The notes under the pieces were generated by a model, which saw only the letters and a list, made by a program, of their open reading frames with translations, had not been told where the DNA came from and did no database searches. A stretch of DNA of 64,000 nt, from assembly GCF_002119685.1 (NCBI RefSeq), contig NZ_CP021108.1, positions 6,103,537 through 6,167,536 on the forward strand, read 5' to 3'. The stretch is from Bordetella genomosp. 8. GTDB taxonomy: Bacteria > Pseudomonadota > Gammaproteobacteria > Burkholderiales > Burkholderiaceae_B. Position 1 is the first letter of the stretch; the number at the start of each line of letters is the position of its first letter. Shown here piece by piece: positions 51,074 through 60,168 of the stretch. Both the position numbers and the translations under genes were made by a program.

Positions 51074-51934
51074 ATGCGCACCACAGACCAGCCTTTCGAG
51101 CCCTACATCCGCATCGAGCCGCGCGCGGCGGCCTTGCCGCTGGTCTGCGATTCGCCGCACAGCGGCGTGATCTATCCCGCGGATTTCGGCTATGCCGTCG
51201 AAGCCAAGGTGTTGCGTACCGGTGAAGACACGCACGTGGACGAACTGTGGCAGGGTATCCCCGACGTGGGCGGTACGCTGATCCTGGCGCAGTTTCCGCG
51301 CACCTATATCGATCCCAACCGCGAGCCCGACGACATCGATCCCGCGCTCCTGGCGGGGCCATGGCCCGATGCGATCCATCCTTCGGAAAAAAGCCGCATC
51401 GGGCACGGATTGATCTGGAGCAAGGCCGGCGGCCGGCCGATCTACGACCGCAAGCTGGCGGTGGAAGAAGTGCGGCATCGTATCCGGGCCTATCACCAGC
51501 CTTACCATGCCGCGCTCGGTCGCGACATCGAAGCGGCGTACAAGCAGTTCGGCGCGGTGTGGCATCTGAACCTGCACTCGATGCCATCGGATTCGTATGA
51601 AGTACTGCGGGTGCCTGGCGATCGTCAACTGGCGGATTTCGTGCTCGGGGACCGCGACGGCACCACATGCGAACCGGAGCTGGTGGACGTGGTCGAGCAC
51701 TCGCTGCGCGCAAGCGGCTACACCGTGGCCCGCAACGATCCCTTCAAGGGCGTTGCGCTGATCGCCCGCCTCGGCAAGCCCGCGCAGCGGCGCCACAGCC
51801 TGCAGATCGAGATCCATCGCGGGCAATACATGAATGAACAGACGTTCGAAAAGAACGAGAAATTCCCGGCCATGCAGGCCGCACTGACCAAGGCGGCGCA
51901 GGACGTCGCGCAATATATTCAAAGGCAACTATGA
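51074..51934 (+). CDS. N-formylglutamate amidohydrolase family protein
   Basis: A 286-aa zinc-dependent hydrolase of the HutG2/N-formylglutamate deformylase family. Diagnostic stretches are LPLVCDSPHSGVIYPADF, DTHVDELW, YIDPNREPDDID and WHLNLHSMPSD. Characterised members remove formate from N-formyl-L-glutamate in histidine degradation. No other hut gene is here; the gene sits between an ABC ATPase and an M20 hydrolase, so it may deformylate or deacylate imported substrates. Its stop overlaps the M20 start by four bases. Confidence 0.88.
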   Translation: MRTTDQPFEPYIRIEPRAAALPLVCDSPHSGVIYPADFGYAVEAKVLRTGEDTHVDELWQGIPDVGGTLILAQFPRTYIDPNREPDDIDPALLAGPWPDAIHPSEKSRIGHGLIWSKAGGRPIYDRKLAVEEVRHRIRAYHQPYHAALGRDIEAAYKQFGAVWHLNLHSMPSDSYEVLRVPGDRQLADFVLGDRDGTTCEPELVDVVEHSLRASGYTVARNDPFKGVALIARLGKPAQRRHSLQIEIHRGQYMNEQTFEKNEKFPAMQAALTKAAQDVAQYIQRQL

Positions 51935-53133
51935 AAACCCTGGACGAAATCGAGCGCGCGCATGGCGAGCTCACGGCGATACGCCGCGATATCCATGCAC
52001 ATCCCGAATTGGCTTTCGAGGAAACCCGTACGTCGTCGCTGGTCGCGGAAAAGCTGCGCGGCTGGGGCATCGAAGTCCATACCGGCTTCGGCAAGACGGG
52101 CATCGTAGGCGTGTTGCAGGGCAATGGCGGCAAGGGCAGGACGATAGGCCTGCGTGCGGATATGGACGCGTTGCCCATGCCGGAGAACAACCGCTTCGCC
52201 CACAAGTCGACGATCAGCGGCCGCATGCACGGCTGTGGCCATGATGGCCATACCGCCATGCTGCTGGGCGCGGCGCAATACCTGTCGCAGCATCGCGACT
52301 TCGCCGGTACCGTGGTGTTCATCTTCCAGCCCGCCGAGGAGAACGGCAACGCCGGCGCGCGCGCGATGATGCAGGATGGGCTGTTCGACAAGTTCCCCTG
52401 CGACGCGGTGTTCGGCATCCACAACATGCCGGGCATGCCCGTGAACGAGTTCGGGATCCGTCCCGGGCCGACCATGGCGTCCAGCAATCGCTTCACCATC
52501 ACCATCAAGGGCGTGGGCGGCCATGCCGCGCAGCCGCACAAGACGGTCGATACCATCGTGATCGCGTCGGAAATGGTTGGCGTGCTGCAAAGCGTGGTGT
52601 CGCGCACCAGGAACCCGCTGGATACGGCGGTGCTGACGGTGACGCAGATCCATGCGGGCGATTCCTTCAACGTGATCCCGGCCGAAGCCGTCATCCGCGG
52701 CACGGTGCGTACCTACACCACCGAAGTCCTCGACTTGATTGAGGACACCATGCGACGCATCGCCACGACGTTGCCGCAGGTGTACGGCGGTTCGGGCGAA
52801 CTCGATTTCGTGCGCGCCTATCCGCCGCTGGTGAACTGGGAAAAGGAAACCGAGTTCGCGGCACAGGTCGCGGAAGCGGCATTCGGCAAGGACAGCGTAA
52901 ACCGCGCGGTGCCGCCTTTCATGGGCGCGGAGGATTTCTCCTTCTTCCTGGAGAAGGTGCCGGGCTGCTATATCTTCCTGGGCAACGGCGAAGGCGATCA
53001 CCGGCTGGAGTCGTACCACGGCATGGGTCCGTGCACGCTGCACAATCCCAATTACGACTTCAACGACGCGCTGCTGCCGGTGGGTGCGACGTATTGGGTC
53101 AAGATGGTGGAAACCTTCCTGAAGCAGGCCTAG
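51931..53133 (+). CDS. M20 family amidohydrolase (hippurate hydrolase-like)
   Basis: A 400-aa two-metal amidohydrolase. Metal ligands are in GLRADMDALPMPE, MHGCGHDGHTAML, PAEENGNAGARAMM and FMGAEDFSFFL; the lid domain carries GVGGHAAQPHKTVDTI. Related enzymes cleave N-acyl amino acids or hippurate. It closes the transport operon and would release the free amino acid inside the cell. Confidence 0.93.
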   Translation: MKTLDEIERAHGELTAIRRDIHAHPELAFEETRTSSLVAEKLRGWGIEVHTGFGKTGIVGVLQGNGGKGRTIGLRADMDALPMPENNRFAHKSTISGRMHGCGHDGHTAMLLGAAQYLSQHRDFAGTVVFIFQPAEENGNAGARAMMQDGLFDKFPCDAVFGIHNMPGMPVNEFGIRPGPTMASSNRFTITIKGVGGHAAQPHKTVDTIVIASEMVGVLQSVVSRTRNPLDTAVLTVTQIHAGDSFNVIPAEAVIRGTVRTYTTEVLDLIEDTMRRIATTLPQVYGGSGELDFVRAYPPLVNWEKETEFAAQVAEAAFGKDSVNRAVPPFMGAEDFSFFLEKVPGCYIFLGNGEGDHRLESYHGMGPCTLHNPNYDFNDALLPVGATYWVKMVETFLKQA

Positions 53134-53141
53134 CGCGGCAT

Positions 53142-53163
53142 GCGCGCCGGCCGTCCGGCGCGC
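53142..53163. terminator. Hairpin at end of peptide-transport operon
   Basis: GCGCGCCGG (53142-53150) and CCGGCGCGC (53155-53163) form a 9-bp stem with a CCGT loop, nine bases after the M20 gene stop; no T-run on the plus strand. It also lies downstream of the convergent secreted-protein gene. Confidence 0.55.
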
Positions 53164-53194
53164 TGGCCATGGTGGCGCCGATATAGCCGACGCC

Positions 53195-53686
53195 CTAGCG
53201 GCGTTCCGAGGGTGGATTGCAGTTCACCCTCATGACACTATTGTGGCCGCCGTTTCCATCCGACCACCGGAAGGCCCCGAATACGACGTTGTAGGGCGGA
53301 TTCACCGCCTTGTTGGTGATGTACACATTGAGGGTCTGCTGAGGGCCCACGATGATGTCGGTCGAGAAAGCATAGTTACTGGAATAGTTGGCTTCGCCGC
53401 CGTACGGCCAGAGCTCGAGGTCGCCCCCGATCACGCCGCTGGGATCCAGCGGATTGTCCACTCCGCTGACTGTGCAGTAAGCCGTGTGGATACTGTCTTT
53501 CCAGTACTTTGAGTAGAACGAATAGAAGTAGGCTTGGCTATCCTGGGCGTTGGTGCCGTTGCTGATTATGCATTGGGGCGAGTCTTCGTCATACGTGTAT
53601 TGCGTATTGCATGCCGGATAAGCAGCGTGGCTGACGTCATGGAATAAAAACGAAGCCAGGATAATCGCGAATATCTGTGCTTTCAT
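53195..53686 (-). CDS. Hypothetical secreted protein with four cysteines
   Basis: A 163-aa protein with a clear signal peptide (MKAQIFAIILASFLFHDVSH, cut near AA) and a GAAGGA ribosome site before the ATG at 53686. The mature part has four cysteines (PACNTQ, PQCIIS, AYCTVS, VNCNPP), consistent with two disulphides, and is rich in Tyr, Asn, Ser and Asp, with a probable beta-sandwich (GQQTL-type strands PQQTLNVYITNKAV and YNVVFGAFRWSDG). I do not recognise a family. Base composition is visibly less GC-rich than its neighbours, suggesting acquisition. Confidence 0.72.
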   Translation of the reverse strand: MKAQIFAIILASFLFHDVSHAAYPACNTQYTYDEDSPQCIISNGTNAQDSQAYFYSFYSKYWKDSIHTAYCTVSGVDNPLDPSGVIGGDLELWPYGGEANYSSNYAFSTDIIVGPQQTLNVYITNKAVNPPYNVVFGAFRWSDGNGGHNSVMRVNCNPPSERR

Positions 53687-53876
53687 CACGCGTGTCCTTC
53701 TACCTGTCGGGACGACTGCAATGGCAGGACGCCACAAGTGGCCAACACCCATGCGTGGAAAACTATCCCTTTACGGTAGCAAGCGCGTTTTAATTTCCTG
53801 ACGATCGTTTTGATTCGCCGCGCGGTATGCGATGGCCGCAATCGCGGCGGGGCCGGCGTTCGGCGCGTCGCGTGAC

Positions 53877-54359
53877 TCAAGGTGTGGTGCGTGCGGATGC
53901 AGCCCTGACGGCCTCGTTCGCTGCGCCGTTGGCGGCCTGTATGCGTGGCAGGTTGACTTCGATCCAGTCCGCCAGCAGACGCACTTTCTCCGCGCATTCC
54001 AGGCCCAGCGGGGTGAGCCGATATTCGACGTGCGGCGGCACGACCTGATAGGCCTTGCGGTCGACCAGCCCGTCGGCTTCCAGCCACTGCAGGGTCTGCG
54101 CCAGCATCCGTTCGCTGACCCCGCCGATGGTGCGCTTCAGTTCGCTGAATCGATGCATGCGCTGCTCCAGGGTGATCAGGACCAGCACGCCCCACCGGCT
54201 GGTGACGTGCTTGAGGACGTCGCGCGACGGGCAATCGGCGGCGAGCAGGTCGCCGCGCAGCAGGCGTTCGGACAGCGAACCGGCCGACGCCGCCGATGGG
54301 GGCTGATCGGACGTTGTGGCTGAGCCGGGTAGCGCGGAGGTCATGTCGCGGGCGTTCAT
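53877..54359 (-). CDS. HxlR-family transcriptional regulator
   Basis: A 160-aa winged-helix regulator. The conserved cysteine sits in LLAADCPSRDVLKHVTSRWG, as in HxlR/HypR/QorR redox sensors, followed by RFSELKRTIGGVSERMLAQT and the wing VPPHVEYRLTPLG. It is divergent from a QorB-type gene, a recurring pair in which QorR-like proteins repress a quinone reductase. The ATG at 54359 overlaps a perfect palindrome; ATG 54344 is an alternative start. Confidence 0.92.
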   Translation of the reverse strand: MNARDMTSALPGSATTSDQPPSAASAGSLSERLLRGDLLAADCPSRDVLKHVTSRWGVLVLITLEQRMHRFSELKRTIGGVSERMLAQTLQWLEADGLVDRKAYQVVPPHVEYRLTPLGLECAEKVRLLADWIEVNLPRIQAANGAANEAVRAASARTTP

Positions 54360-54395
54360 ACTTACCTTTATGTGCGTACTTACGAAAGGTAAGTA
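54359..54395. promoter_or_regulatory. HxlR operator palindrome
   Basis: An 11-bp perfect inverted repeat (TACTTACCTTT at 54359-54369 with AAAGGTAAGTA at 54385-54395) separated by 15 bases, with an extra GTACTTAC in the centre. It overlaps the regulator start and lies just ahead of the qorB promoter region. The TACTTACNTT-type half-site agrees with known QorR/HxlR-family operators. Confidence 0.75.
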
Positions 54396-54440
54396 ATACT
54401 GCTAGATTGGCTCCGTCGTCAATTCAAACGGAGTTTTCCC

Positions 54441-55286
54441 ATGACTATCGCCATTACGGGCGCCACCGGCCAACTGGGCCGCCTGGTCGTCCAGGAATTG
54501 CTGCGCACGGTTCCCGCCGGAGAGCTCGTGGCCCTGGTCCGTACGCCCGCCAAGGCCGCGGACCTGGGCATCGCGGCGCGCCTGGCCGACTACACCCGGC
54601 CGGAGACGCTGCCGCCCGCGCTGGCCGGCGTCGACACGCTATTGCTGATCTCGGGCAATGAAGTGGGGCAGCGCATCGCCCAGCATCGCAATGTGATCGA
54701 CGCCGCGCAGCGCGCCGGTGTACGGCGCATCGTCTACACCAGCCTGCTGCATGCGGACACATCGCCCCTGAGCCTGGCCCCGGAGCACCTGGAAACCGAG
54801 AACGCCATCAAGGCATCCGGCTTGGCCTATACGCTGCTGCGCAACGGCTGGTACATCGAAAACCACACCGGCGCGATACAGCCGGCGCTGTCCACCGGCG
54901 TGCTGGCCGGCGCTTCGGGCGAAGGCAGGTTTTCCGCCGCGGCGCGGGCCGATTATGCGTTGGCGGCCGCCACCGTGCTGACCGGTTCGGGCCATGAGGG
55001 CAAGACTTATGAACTGGCCGGCGACGAACCCTATACCCGTGCGCAGTTCGCCGCGGAGGTCGCACGCCAGGCCGGCAAGCCCGTGGTCTACCGCAACATG
55101 ACGGAGGCCGAGTATGCGCAGGCCCTGGCCGGCGTCGGCCTGCCCGCCCCCATTGCCCAGGCCGTGGCCAGTTGGGACGCCTTGGCCGCCGACGGCGCGC
55201 TCTACGACGACAGCGGCGTGCTGGCGCGCCTGATCGGCCGGCCGACGACGCCGCTGTCCAAGGTGATCGCCCAGGCCCTGGCCTGA
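54441..55286 (+). CDS. qorB: NAD(P)H-binding quinone oxidoreductase (QorB/NmrA-like)
   Basis: A 281-aa atypical short-chain dehydrogenase. The NADPH loop is ITGATGQLGRLV (residues 5-16), with VALVRTPAKAADLG, IVYTSLLHADTSPLSLAPEH and LLRNGWYIENHT; the latter closely resembles E. coli QorB (YtfG). It lacks the SDR Tyr-Lys pair. Likely NADPH-quinone reductase induced by electrophiles or quinones through the divergent HxlR regulator. Confidence 0.92.
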   Translation: MTIAITGATGQLGRLVVQELLRTVPAGELVALVRTPAKAADLGIAARLADYTRPETLPPALAGVDTLLLISGNEVGQRIAQHRNVIDAAQRAGVRRIVYTSLLHADTSPLSLAPEHLETENAIKASGLAYTLLRNGWYIENHTGAIQPALSTGVLAGASGEGRFSAAARADYALAAATVLTGSGHEGKTYELAGDEPYTRAQFAAEVARQAGKPVVYRNMTEAEYAQALAGVGLPAPIAQAVASWDALAADGALYDDSGVLARLIGRPTTPLSKVIAQALA

Positions 55287-55308
55287 GCCGGCGGGCGCCG
55301 CGCCGGGT

Positions 55309-56466
55309 TCATTCAGCGCGGGGGGGACGCTGGGAAAAGCTGCGTTCGAATACGCCTTCGGCAATGCGGTTCTTCAGGATTTCGATCGAACCCCCGGCGA
55401 TCATCCAGCCGCGGCAGCGCCGCACGCAATATTCGACCAGCGATTCGCGGCTGTAGCCCATGCCGCCCAGCACCTGCAATGCCTCGTTGGCCACGTCGAA
55501 ACCCGCCTGGTTGCAATACGCCTTGGCGATGGCGGTTTCAGTAGCCGACGGGAAACCGGTATCCGCGTTCGAAGCCGCCCGGTACAGCAACAGCTGGCCG
55601 GCATCCAGCTTGATGCGCATGTCGGCGAACTTCCATTGCAGCCCCTGGAACTCGCAGAGCAAGCGGCCAAACTGCTTGCGCTGCATCGCCCACTCGCGCG
55701 CTTCTTCATAGGCATAGCGGCCCAGGGCCAGCGAGCGGGCGGTGTTGCCGATGCGTTCGACGTTGAAGCCCGCGATCTGCTTCTTGAAGCCGCCTTCGCC
55801 CAGCACCACCATATCGTCCGGCACAAAGACATTGTCGAAGTAGATCTCCACCCATTCTTCGTCGGACATGAAGGCCGAGCGCTTGCCCAGCCTGACGCCT
55901 TCGCTCTTCGTATCGATCAACACCGAACCGATGCCATGCGTGCCGGGACCGAATCGCACATAGGCCAGGATGACGGTGGCGTGGGGCCCGTGCGTGGTGA
56001 AGATCTTCGAGCCATTGATGCGCCAGCCATCGCCGTCGCGAGTCGCGGCGGTTTTCAATTCGGTGACCGCCGAGCCTGCTTCCGGTTCGGTCATGCCGAC
56101 GGAGATGAGCATGTCGCCAGCCAGCAGCGGCCGCAGGTACTTTTCCTTCTGCATGGCGTTGCCGTATTCGCCCAGCACGCGGATGGGGCCGAAGTTGCCG
56201 GCCTGCACGACGTCGGCACTGCGCGGGCAGACCGACGCGATCGTCTGGATGGCGATGACCGCATCCATCAGCGAGCCGCCGATCCCGCCGTTGGCTTCGC
56301 TGATGGTGATGCCCAGCAGCCCTTGCCGGGCCATGGAGCGCGCCACATCCCAGGGGTATTCGCGCGAGTGCGCGCGATCGCGCGCGCCGGTGCGCAGCTC
56401 GTTTTCCGCATAGCGGCGCACGGCATCCTGGAAGTCGCGCTGTTCGGGTGTCAGATTGAAATCCAT
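55309..56466 (-). CDS. Acyl-CoA dehydrogenase
   Basis: A 385-aa FAD enzyme that introduces the alpha-beta double bond into an acyl-CoA. It has ISVGMTEPEAGSAVTELKTA, the FAD loop ARDGDGWRINGSKIFTTHGP-like segment, RKQFGRLLCEFQGLQ and the putative catalytic base E362 in AGGSIEILKNRIAE. Last gene of a LysR-led operon after the MmgE/PrpD and acyl-CoA synthetase genes; the chain-length or branching specificity is unknown. Confidence 0.93.
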   Translation of the reverse strand: MDFNLTPEQRDFQDAVRRYAENELRTGARDRAHSREYPWDVARSMARQGLLGITISEANGGIGGSLMDAVIAIQTIASVCPRSADVVQAGNFGPIRVLGEYGNAMQKEKYLRPLLAGDMLISVGMTEPEAGSAVTELKTAATRDGDGWRINGSKIFTTHGPHATVILAYVRFGPGTHGIGSVLIDTKSEGVRLGKRSAFMSDEEWVEIYFDNVFVPDDMVVLGEGGFKKQIAGFNVERIGNTARSLALGRYAYEEAREWAMQRKQFGRLLCEFQGLQWKFADMRIKLDAGQLLLYRAASNADTGFPSATETAIAKAYCNQAGFDVANEALQVLGGMGYSRESLVEYCVRRCRGWMIAGGSIEILKNRIAEGVFERSFSQRPPRAE

Positions 56467-56575
56467 ATGCGATGGGTCCTCGTGATGTTCGTTATGTGTG
56501 TCGCGCCCATGGCGGGGTGCGTTGTTCCGCGCAGCGTCCGCGCGCTACTCGTGGCTGCGTCCTGCCGTCGTGGTG

Positions 56576-58654
56576 TCAGTCGATATGCAGCAGGCCATCC
56601 ACCGCCACGACGCCATCGGCGCGCACGAACAGGGGATTGATCTCCGCTTCCGCTACCTGGACACCTTCCACCTCGGCCAGGCGGGAGAAAGCGGCAATGG
56701 CGTGCGCCAGGGCCTCGCAATCGCCGCGCGGCAGGCCGCGGAAGCCGCGCACCAGGCGTGTTGCGCGCACCTCTTCGATCATCGCGCGCGCTTCCTCCAC
56801 GCCGACGGGCGCCAGGCGTATGGCGAAGTCGGGATTCAGTTCCGCCGCGATGCCGCCCGCGCCCAGCACGATCGTCGGTCCGACCAGGGGATCCAGCCGG
56901 TAGCCCAGGATCAGCTCCAGCAGACGCCCTTCCATCGCCTGCACCAGGATGCCGTCGATGTCGGCGTCAGGCGCGTGAACGCGCACGTTCCGCAGCATCT
57001 GATCGACCGCGGCGCGCAGCTGTGCCTCGTCCGCGATGCCGATACGGACCGCGCCGGCATCGGTCTTGTGCGGCACGTCGCGCGACGACACCTTGGCCAC
57101 GACGGGATAGGGCAAACCATGCGCGAGATCGTCCGTGGGGAGCAGCCGCGAGGCCGCGACCGGCACGCCCAGGGCCTGGAACACCCGGCTGGCTTCATGC
57201 TCCGTCAACGCGCCCGCGCGCGGCAAGCCGGCCGGCCAGGGCACCGCGGCCGGCGGCGGAACGGGCGCCGGCTTGCGCTGGAACAGTACCGCGAGCGCGT
57301 CGGCGCAGGATTCGGGCGTGCGGAAGGCGGCAATGCCGTGCTTCCTGAGCAGGGCCAACGACGCGGGCGCTTCGGGCGCGAGGAAAGCCGCCATGGGCTT
57401 GTCGTCCGGCTTGTCGGCCTGCACCAGCGGATTCACCGCGAAGTCGGGATGGAACTGGGCCGACGACCCGATCACGCTGAGCACCGCGTCGCACCAGTCC
57501 GCCAGCAACAGTTGTTCGAGCAGATCCTTGTATTGCGCCGGCGTGGCGGCCAGGGTGAGGTCGATGACGGGCGTTTCGCGTATGCGCAGGCCGCGTCCCG
57601 CCATATGCTCGACAAAGGCCGGAGGCGGCGCGGCCGCCACCAGTCCGCGCATGCCCAGGTTGTCAACCACGGTGGCCGCGCCGCCGCCCGTGGTGGTGAT
57701 CACCGCGACGCGCGGCGCCGGGGCGCGGGCCCGCGCTTCGCCATAGCGCGCCGCCAGCGGCACGATTTCGAACAGCGTTTCCAGCTGCTGCACGCGCAGC
57801 ACGCCGTGCGCCCGAAAGAAGGCATCGACGGCGGCGTCGTTGCCCGCCATCGCACCCGTATGGGATTGCGCCAGCGCATCGCCCTGCTCGGAGCGGCCGA
57901 GCTTGTACGCCACGACCGGCTTGCCGGCCTGGCGTGCGCGGGCCAGCGCGGCCGCCAGCACGGGCGCTTCGCGCAGCGTTTCCAGGAACAGCAGGATGAC
58001 GCGGGTGTTCGTATCGTCCACCAGCGCGTCGACGACTTCGCCGACGGTGATGTCGCTTTCATTGCCCACCGATACGGAGCTGGCGAAGCCGAAGCCGCGT
58101 GCCGCCGCGCGCGACAGCAAGGAACCCATCATGGAGCCGCTTTGCGACACCATGCTGATGTCGCCCGCGACCAGGTCGTCGGCCTCGAAGGCCGCATTCA
58201 CCGAGATCACACCGCCCGTGTGCAGGTTGGCGCTGCCTATGCTGTTGGGGCCCAGGATGCGCACGCCGAGTTCGCGAGCGCGCGCCACCAGCACCTGCTG
58301 GCGTGCCATGCCTTCCGGTCCGGCTTCGGCGAAGCCGTCGGAGTAAACGGTCAGCACGCGCGCGCCCGCCGCGGGACATTGTTCCAGCACGGACAGCACC
58401 TGTTCGCCGGGGATCATGACGAAGACGTGGTCCACCGGCTCGGGCAGTACCGCCAGCGAAGGATAGGCGCGTTCGCCCATGATTTCCGTGCGGCCGGCAT
58501 TGATCGGATGGATGCGGCCTGCATAGCGGTGCTTGCGCATGAAGCGCAGCGGCCGCGCGGTGTTCTTGCGCTCGTCGCCCGACGCGCCGACCAGCGCGAT
58601 GGCGCGGGGCGCGAGCAAGGCCTGGCCGAGGGAGGTTGATGATTTCACGGACAT
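56576..58654 (-). CDS. Acetate/acyl-CoA ligase (ADP-forming) family protein, fused subunits
   Basis: A 692-aa single-chain NDP-forming acyl-CoA synthetase. It has an N-terminal CoA-binding Rossmann domain (RAIALVGASGDERKNTARPL, HPINAGRTEIMGERAYPSLA), then a succinyl-CoA-ligase-like domain (SQSGSMMGSLLSRAAARGFG, SNESDITVGEV-type stretch) and a C-terminal ATP-grasp (VAKVSSRDVPHKTDAGAVRI, GPTIVLGAGGIAAELNPDFA, AEINPLFVRADG). The start ATG at 58654 fits the CoA domain. It lies between the MmgE/PrpD and acyl-CoA dehydrogenase genes and probably activates the acid used by this operon. Confidence 0.92.
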   Translation of the reverse strand: MSVKSSTSLGQALLAPRAIALVGASGDERKNTARPLRFMRKHRYAGRIHPINAGRTEIMGERAYPSLAVLPEPVDHVFVMIPGEQVLSVLEQCPAAGARVLTVYSDGFAEAGPEGMARQQVLVARARELGVRILGPNSIGSANLHTGGVISVNAAFEADDLVAGDISMVSQSGSMMGSLLSRAAARGFGFASSVSVGNESDITVGEVVDALVDDTNTRVILLFLETLREAPVLAAALARARQAGKPVVAYKLGRSEQGDALAQSHTGAMAGNDAAVDAFFRAHGVLRVQQLETLFEIVPLAARYGEARARAPAPRVAVITTTGGGAATVVDNLGMRGLVAAAPPPAFVEHMAGRGLRIRETPVIDLTLAATPAQYKDLLEQLLLADWCDAVLSVIGSSAQFHPDFAVNPLVQADKPDDKPMAAFLAPEAPASLALLRKHGIAAFRTPESCADALAVLFQRKPAPVPPPAAVPWPAGLPRAGALTEHEASRVFQALGVPVAASRLLPTDDLAHGLPYPVVAKVSSRDVPHKTDAGAVRIGIADEAQLRAAVDQMLRNVRVHAPDADIDGILVQAMEGRLLELILGYRLDPLVGPTIVLGAGGIAAELNPDFAIRLAPVGVEEARAMIEEVRATRLVRGFRGLPRGDCEALAHAIAAFSRLAEVEGVQVAEAEINPLFVRADGVVAVDGLLHID

Positions 58655-58667
58655 GATCGGGCGTTTC

Positions 58668-60023
58668 TCAAGCGATAGGACGGTCGTTCGCCAGGGCCAG
58701 GTCGCTGACGTGGCTGCTTTCCAGCTTCCAGACCGCGGCGCGCAGCTGGCGGGCGCGTTCCGCGCCCAGCACCGGCCCGGCAAGCTCGTCGAACTTGTCG
58801 TTCAATTCGGCGTCCGAAAGTGGCGCCTCCGGATCGCCCTTGCGATACGGCGCGAACTGCTCGTGCCGCATGCCGTCGTCGGTCACGATGGCCACGCGCG
58901 CCGCGCGCATCCTGGGGAAGCCGGCGGTCAGCTGCGGATCCTCGATGAGCGTGACCTTGCGCATCAGCGCGCGCGTTGCTTCGTCGTTCAGCGCTTCCGG
59001 TTCGAAGGCCGCCAGCCGTACCGAACCCTGGCGCATCGCATGCGCCAGGACGTATTGCGTGCTGAAGCGCGCCTCGAAGGCCGTGGTCGGGTCGGGATTG
59101 CCGGCGACCTCCAGCGTCGCGCGATAGCCCTGGACCTCGATGGCGCGCACGCGATCGGCCTGCACGCCTTTGTCGCGCAAGGCCAGGGCGGCGTCGATGG
59201 CCGCGAAGGTATGGCCGCAACAGCCATGGTTCTTCTGCGTCATGCGGGTGATGTTGTACTGCTCGCCCAGGCCTTCCAGGACGCTGTCCCAACGCACGTT
59301 CTCGGCCAGCGCGGCGCCGAAGCCCACCTCGCCTTCCAGGACGTCGTGCACGCCGGTGACGCCGTGCGCCGCACCCTGTCCCGCGCGCACGCCGGCCGCC
59401 GCCGCGTGGCCCGCATGCAGGGCCTTGCTCATGGCGTCGGAACGGAAAGCCTGCTGCAGTGCCGCGGCCATGGTGGCGGACGTCGCGATGGCATGTCCCA
59501 TGACGTCGGCCTGGCCCGGCGCGGCCAGGGCGGCGGCCGCCGCCGCGGCGCCCAGCGTGCCGACCGTGCCGGTGGTGTGGAAATAGCGGTAGTGGGAAGG
59601 CTGCATCGCCGCCGCGATGCGGGTGGATATCTCGTAGCCCACCACCACCGCGTTGAGCAGTTCGAGGCCGCTGGCGCCCCGGTGCTCCGCCATCGCCAGC
59701 GCCGCGGCGATCACCGGGCAGCCGGGGTGGTAGGCCCCGTCACGGAAGATGTCGTCGAACTCCGGCGCGTGCGAGGCGCTGCCGTTGATCCAGGCCGCGG
59801 TGGCGGGAAAGGCCGTCGTGCCGTTGCCGGGCAGGCTGGAGCGTCCGATGCCCAGCTCTTCCGCGTGCGCGGCCACCAGCTCGCGGCAGGGCGAGATACG
59901 GGTTCCGGGATAGAGGGCCGACAGCCAGTCCAGGACCGCGCGCTTGGCGTAGTGCAGGACCTCGTCGGGCAGGCGCGCGACGGTATCGCGCGCCCCGTAG
60001 GCGGACAGGGATTCGAGCAGCAT
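58668..60023 (-). CDS. MmgE/PrpD family protein
   Basis: A 451-aa member of the 2-methylcitrate dehydratase fold family, which also includes aconitate decarboxylase-type enzymes. Landmarks: VLDWLSALYPGTRIS, NGSASHAPEFDDI, GYEISTRIAAAMQPSHYRYF, HTTGTVGTLGAAAAAAALA and QKNHGCCGHTFAAIDAAL. Without prpB/prpC nearby it is unlikely to be the propionate-cycle enzyme; a dehydratase or decarboxylase acting on another carboxylate is likelier. Second gene behind the LysR regulator. Confidence 0.9.
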   Translation of the reverse strand: MLLESLSAYGARDTVARLPDEVLHYAKRAVLDWLSALYPGTRISPCRELVAAHAEELGIGRSSLPGNGTTAFPATAAWINGSASHAPEFDDIFRDGAYHPGCPVIAAALAMAEHRGASGLELLNAVVVGYEISTRIAAAMQPSHYRYFHTTGTVGTLGAAAAAAALAAPGQADVMGHAIATSATMAAALQQAFRSDAMSKALHAGHAAAAGVRAGQGAAHGVTGVHDVLEGEVGFGAALAENVRWDSVLEGLGEQYNITRMTQKNHGCCGHTFAAIDAALALRDKGVQADRVRAIEVQGYRATLEVAGNPDPTTAFEARFSTQYVLAHAMRQGSVRLAAFEPEALNDEATRALMRKVTLIEDPQLTAGFPRMRAARVAIVTDDGMRHEQFAPYRKGDPEAPLSDAELNDKFDELAGPVLGAERARQLRAAVWKLESSHVSDLALANDRPIA

Positions 60024-60139
60024 GGGCGTCTCCGGTGTCGCGGCGCCTTGATACGCCGCTATCGTGTATCCGCCACTCTAGCCCGTGGGATGCCGGTCCG
60101 GTTTGAAAAAATGGCAAGCGACCGATCACTGAATCCGCA

Positions 60140-60157
60140 GGCTGCCGCGCGGCAGCC
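60140..60157 (-). terminator. Hairpin between LysR and MmgE/PrpD genes
   Basis: GGCTGCC-GCGC-GGCAGCC, a 7-bp stem a few bases after the LysR stop on the minus strand; a T-run occurs only about 35 bases later, so termination may be weak and the downstream operon may have its own promoter. Confidence 0.4.
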
Positions 60158-60168
60158 GGGCCCAGGGA

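Noticed and set aside
51074..51934. Histidine-utilisation (hut) operon assignment for the formylglutamate hydrolase
   Set aside because: No hutH, hutU, hutI or hutF gene is nearby; the gene is locked into a transport operon instead.
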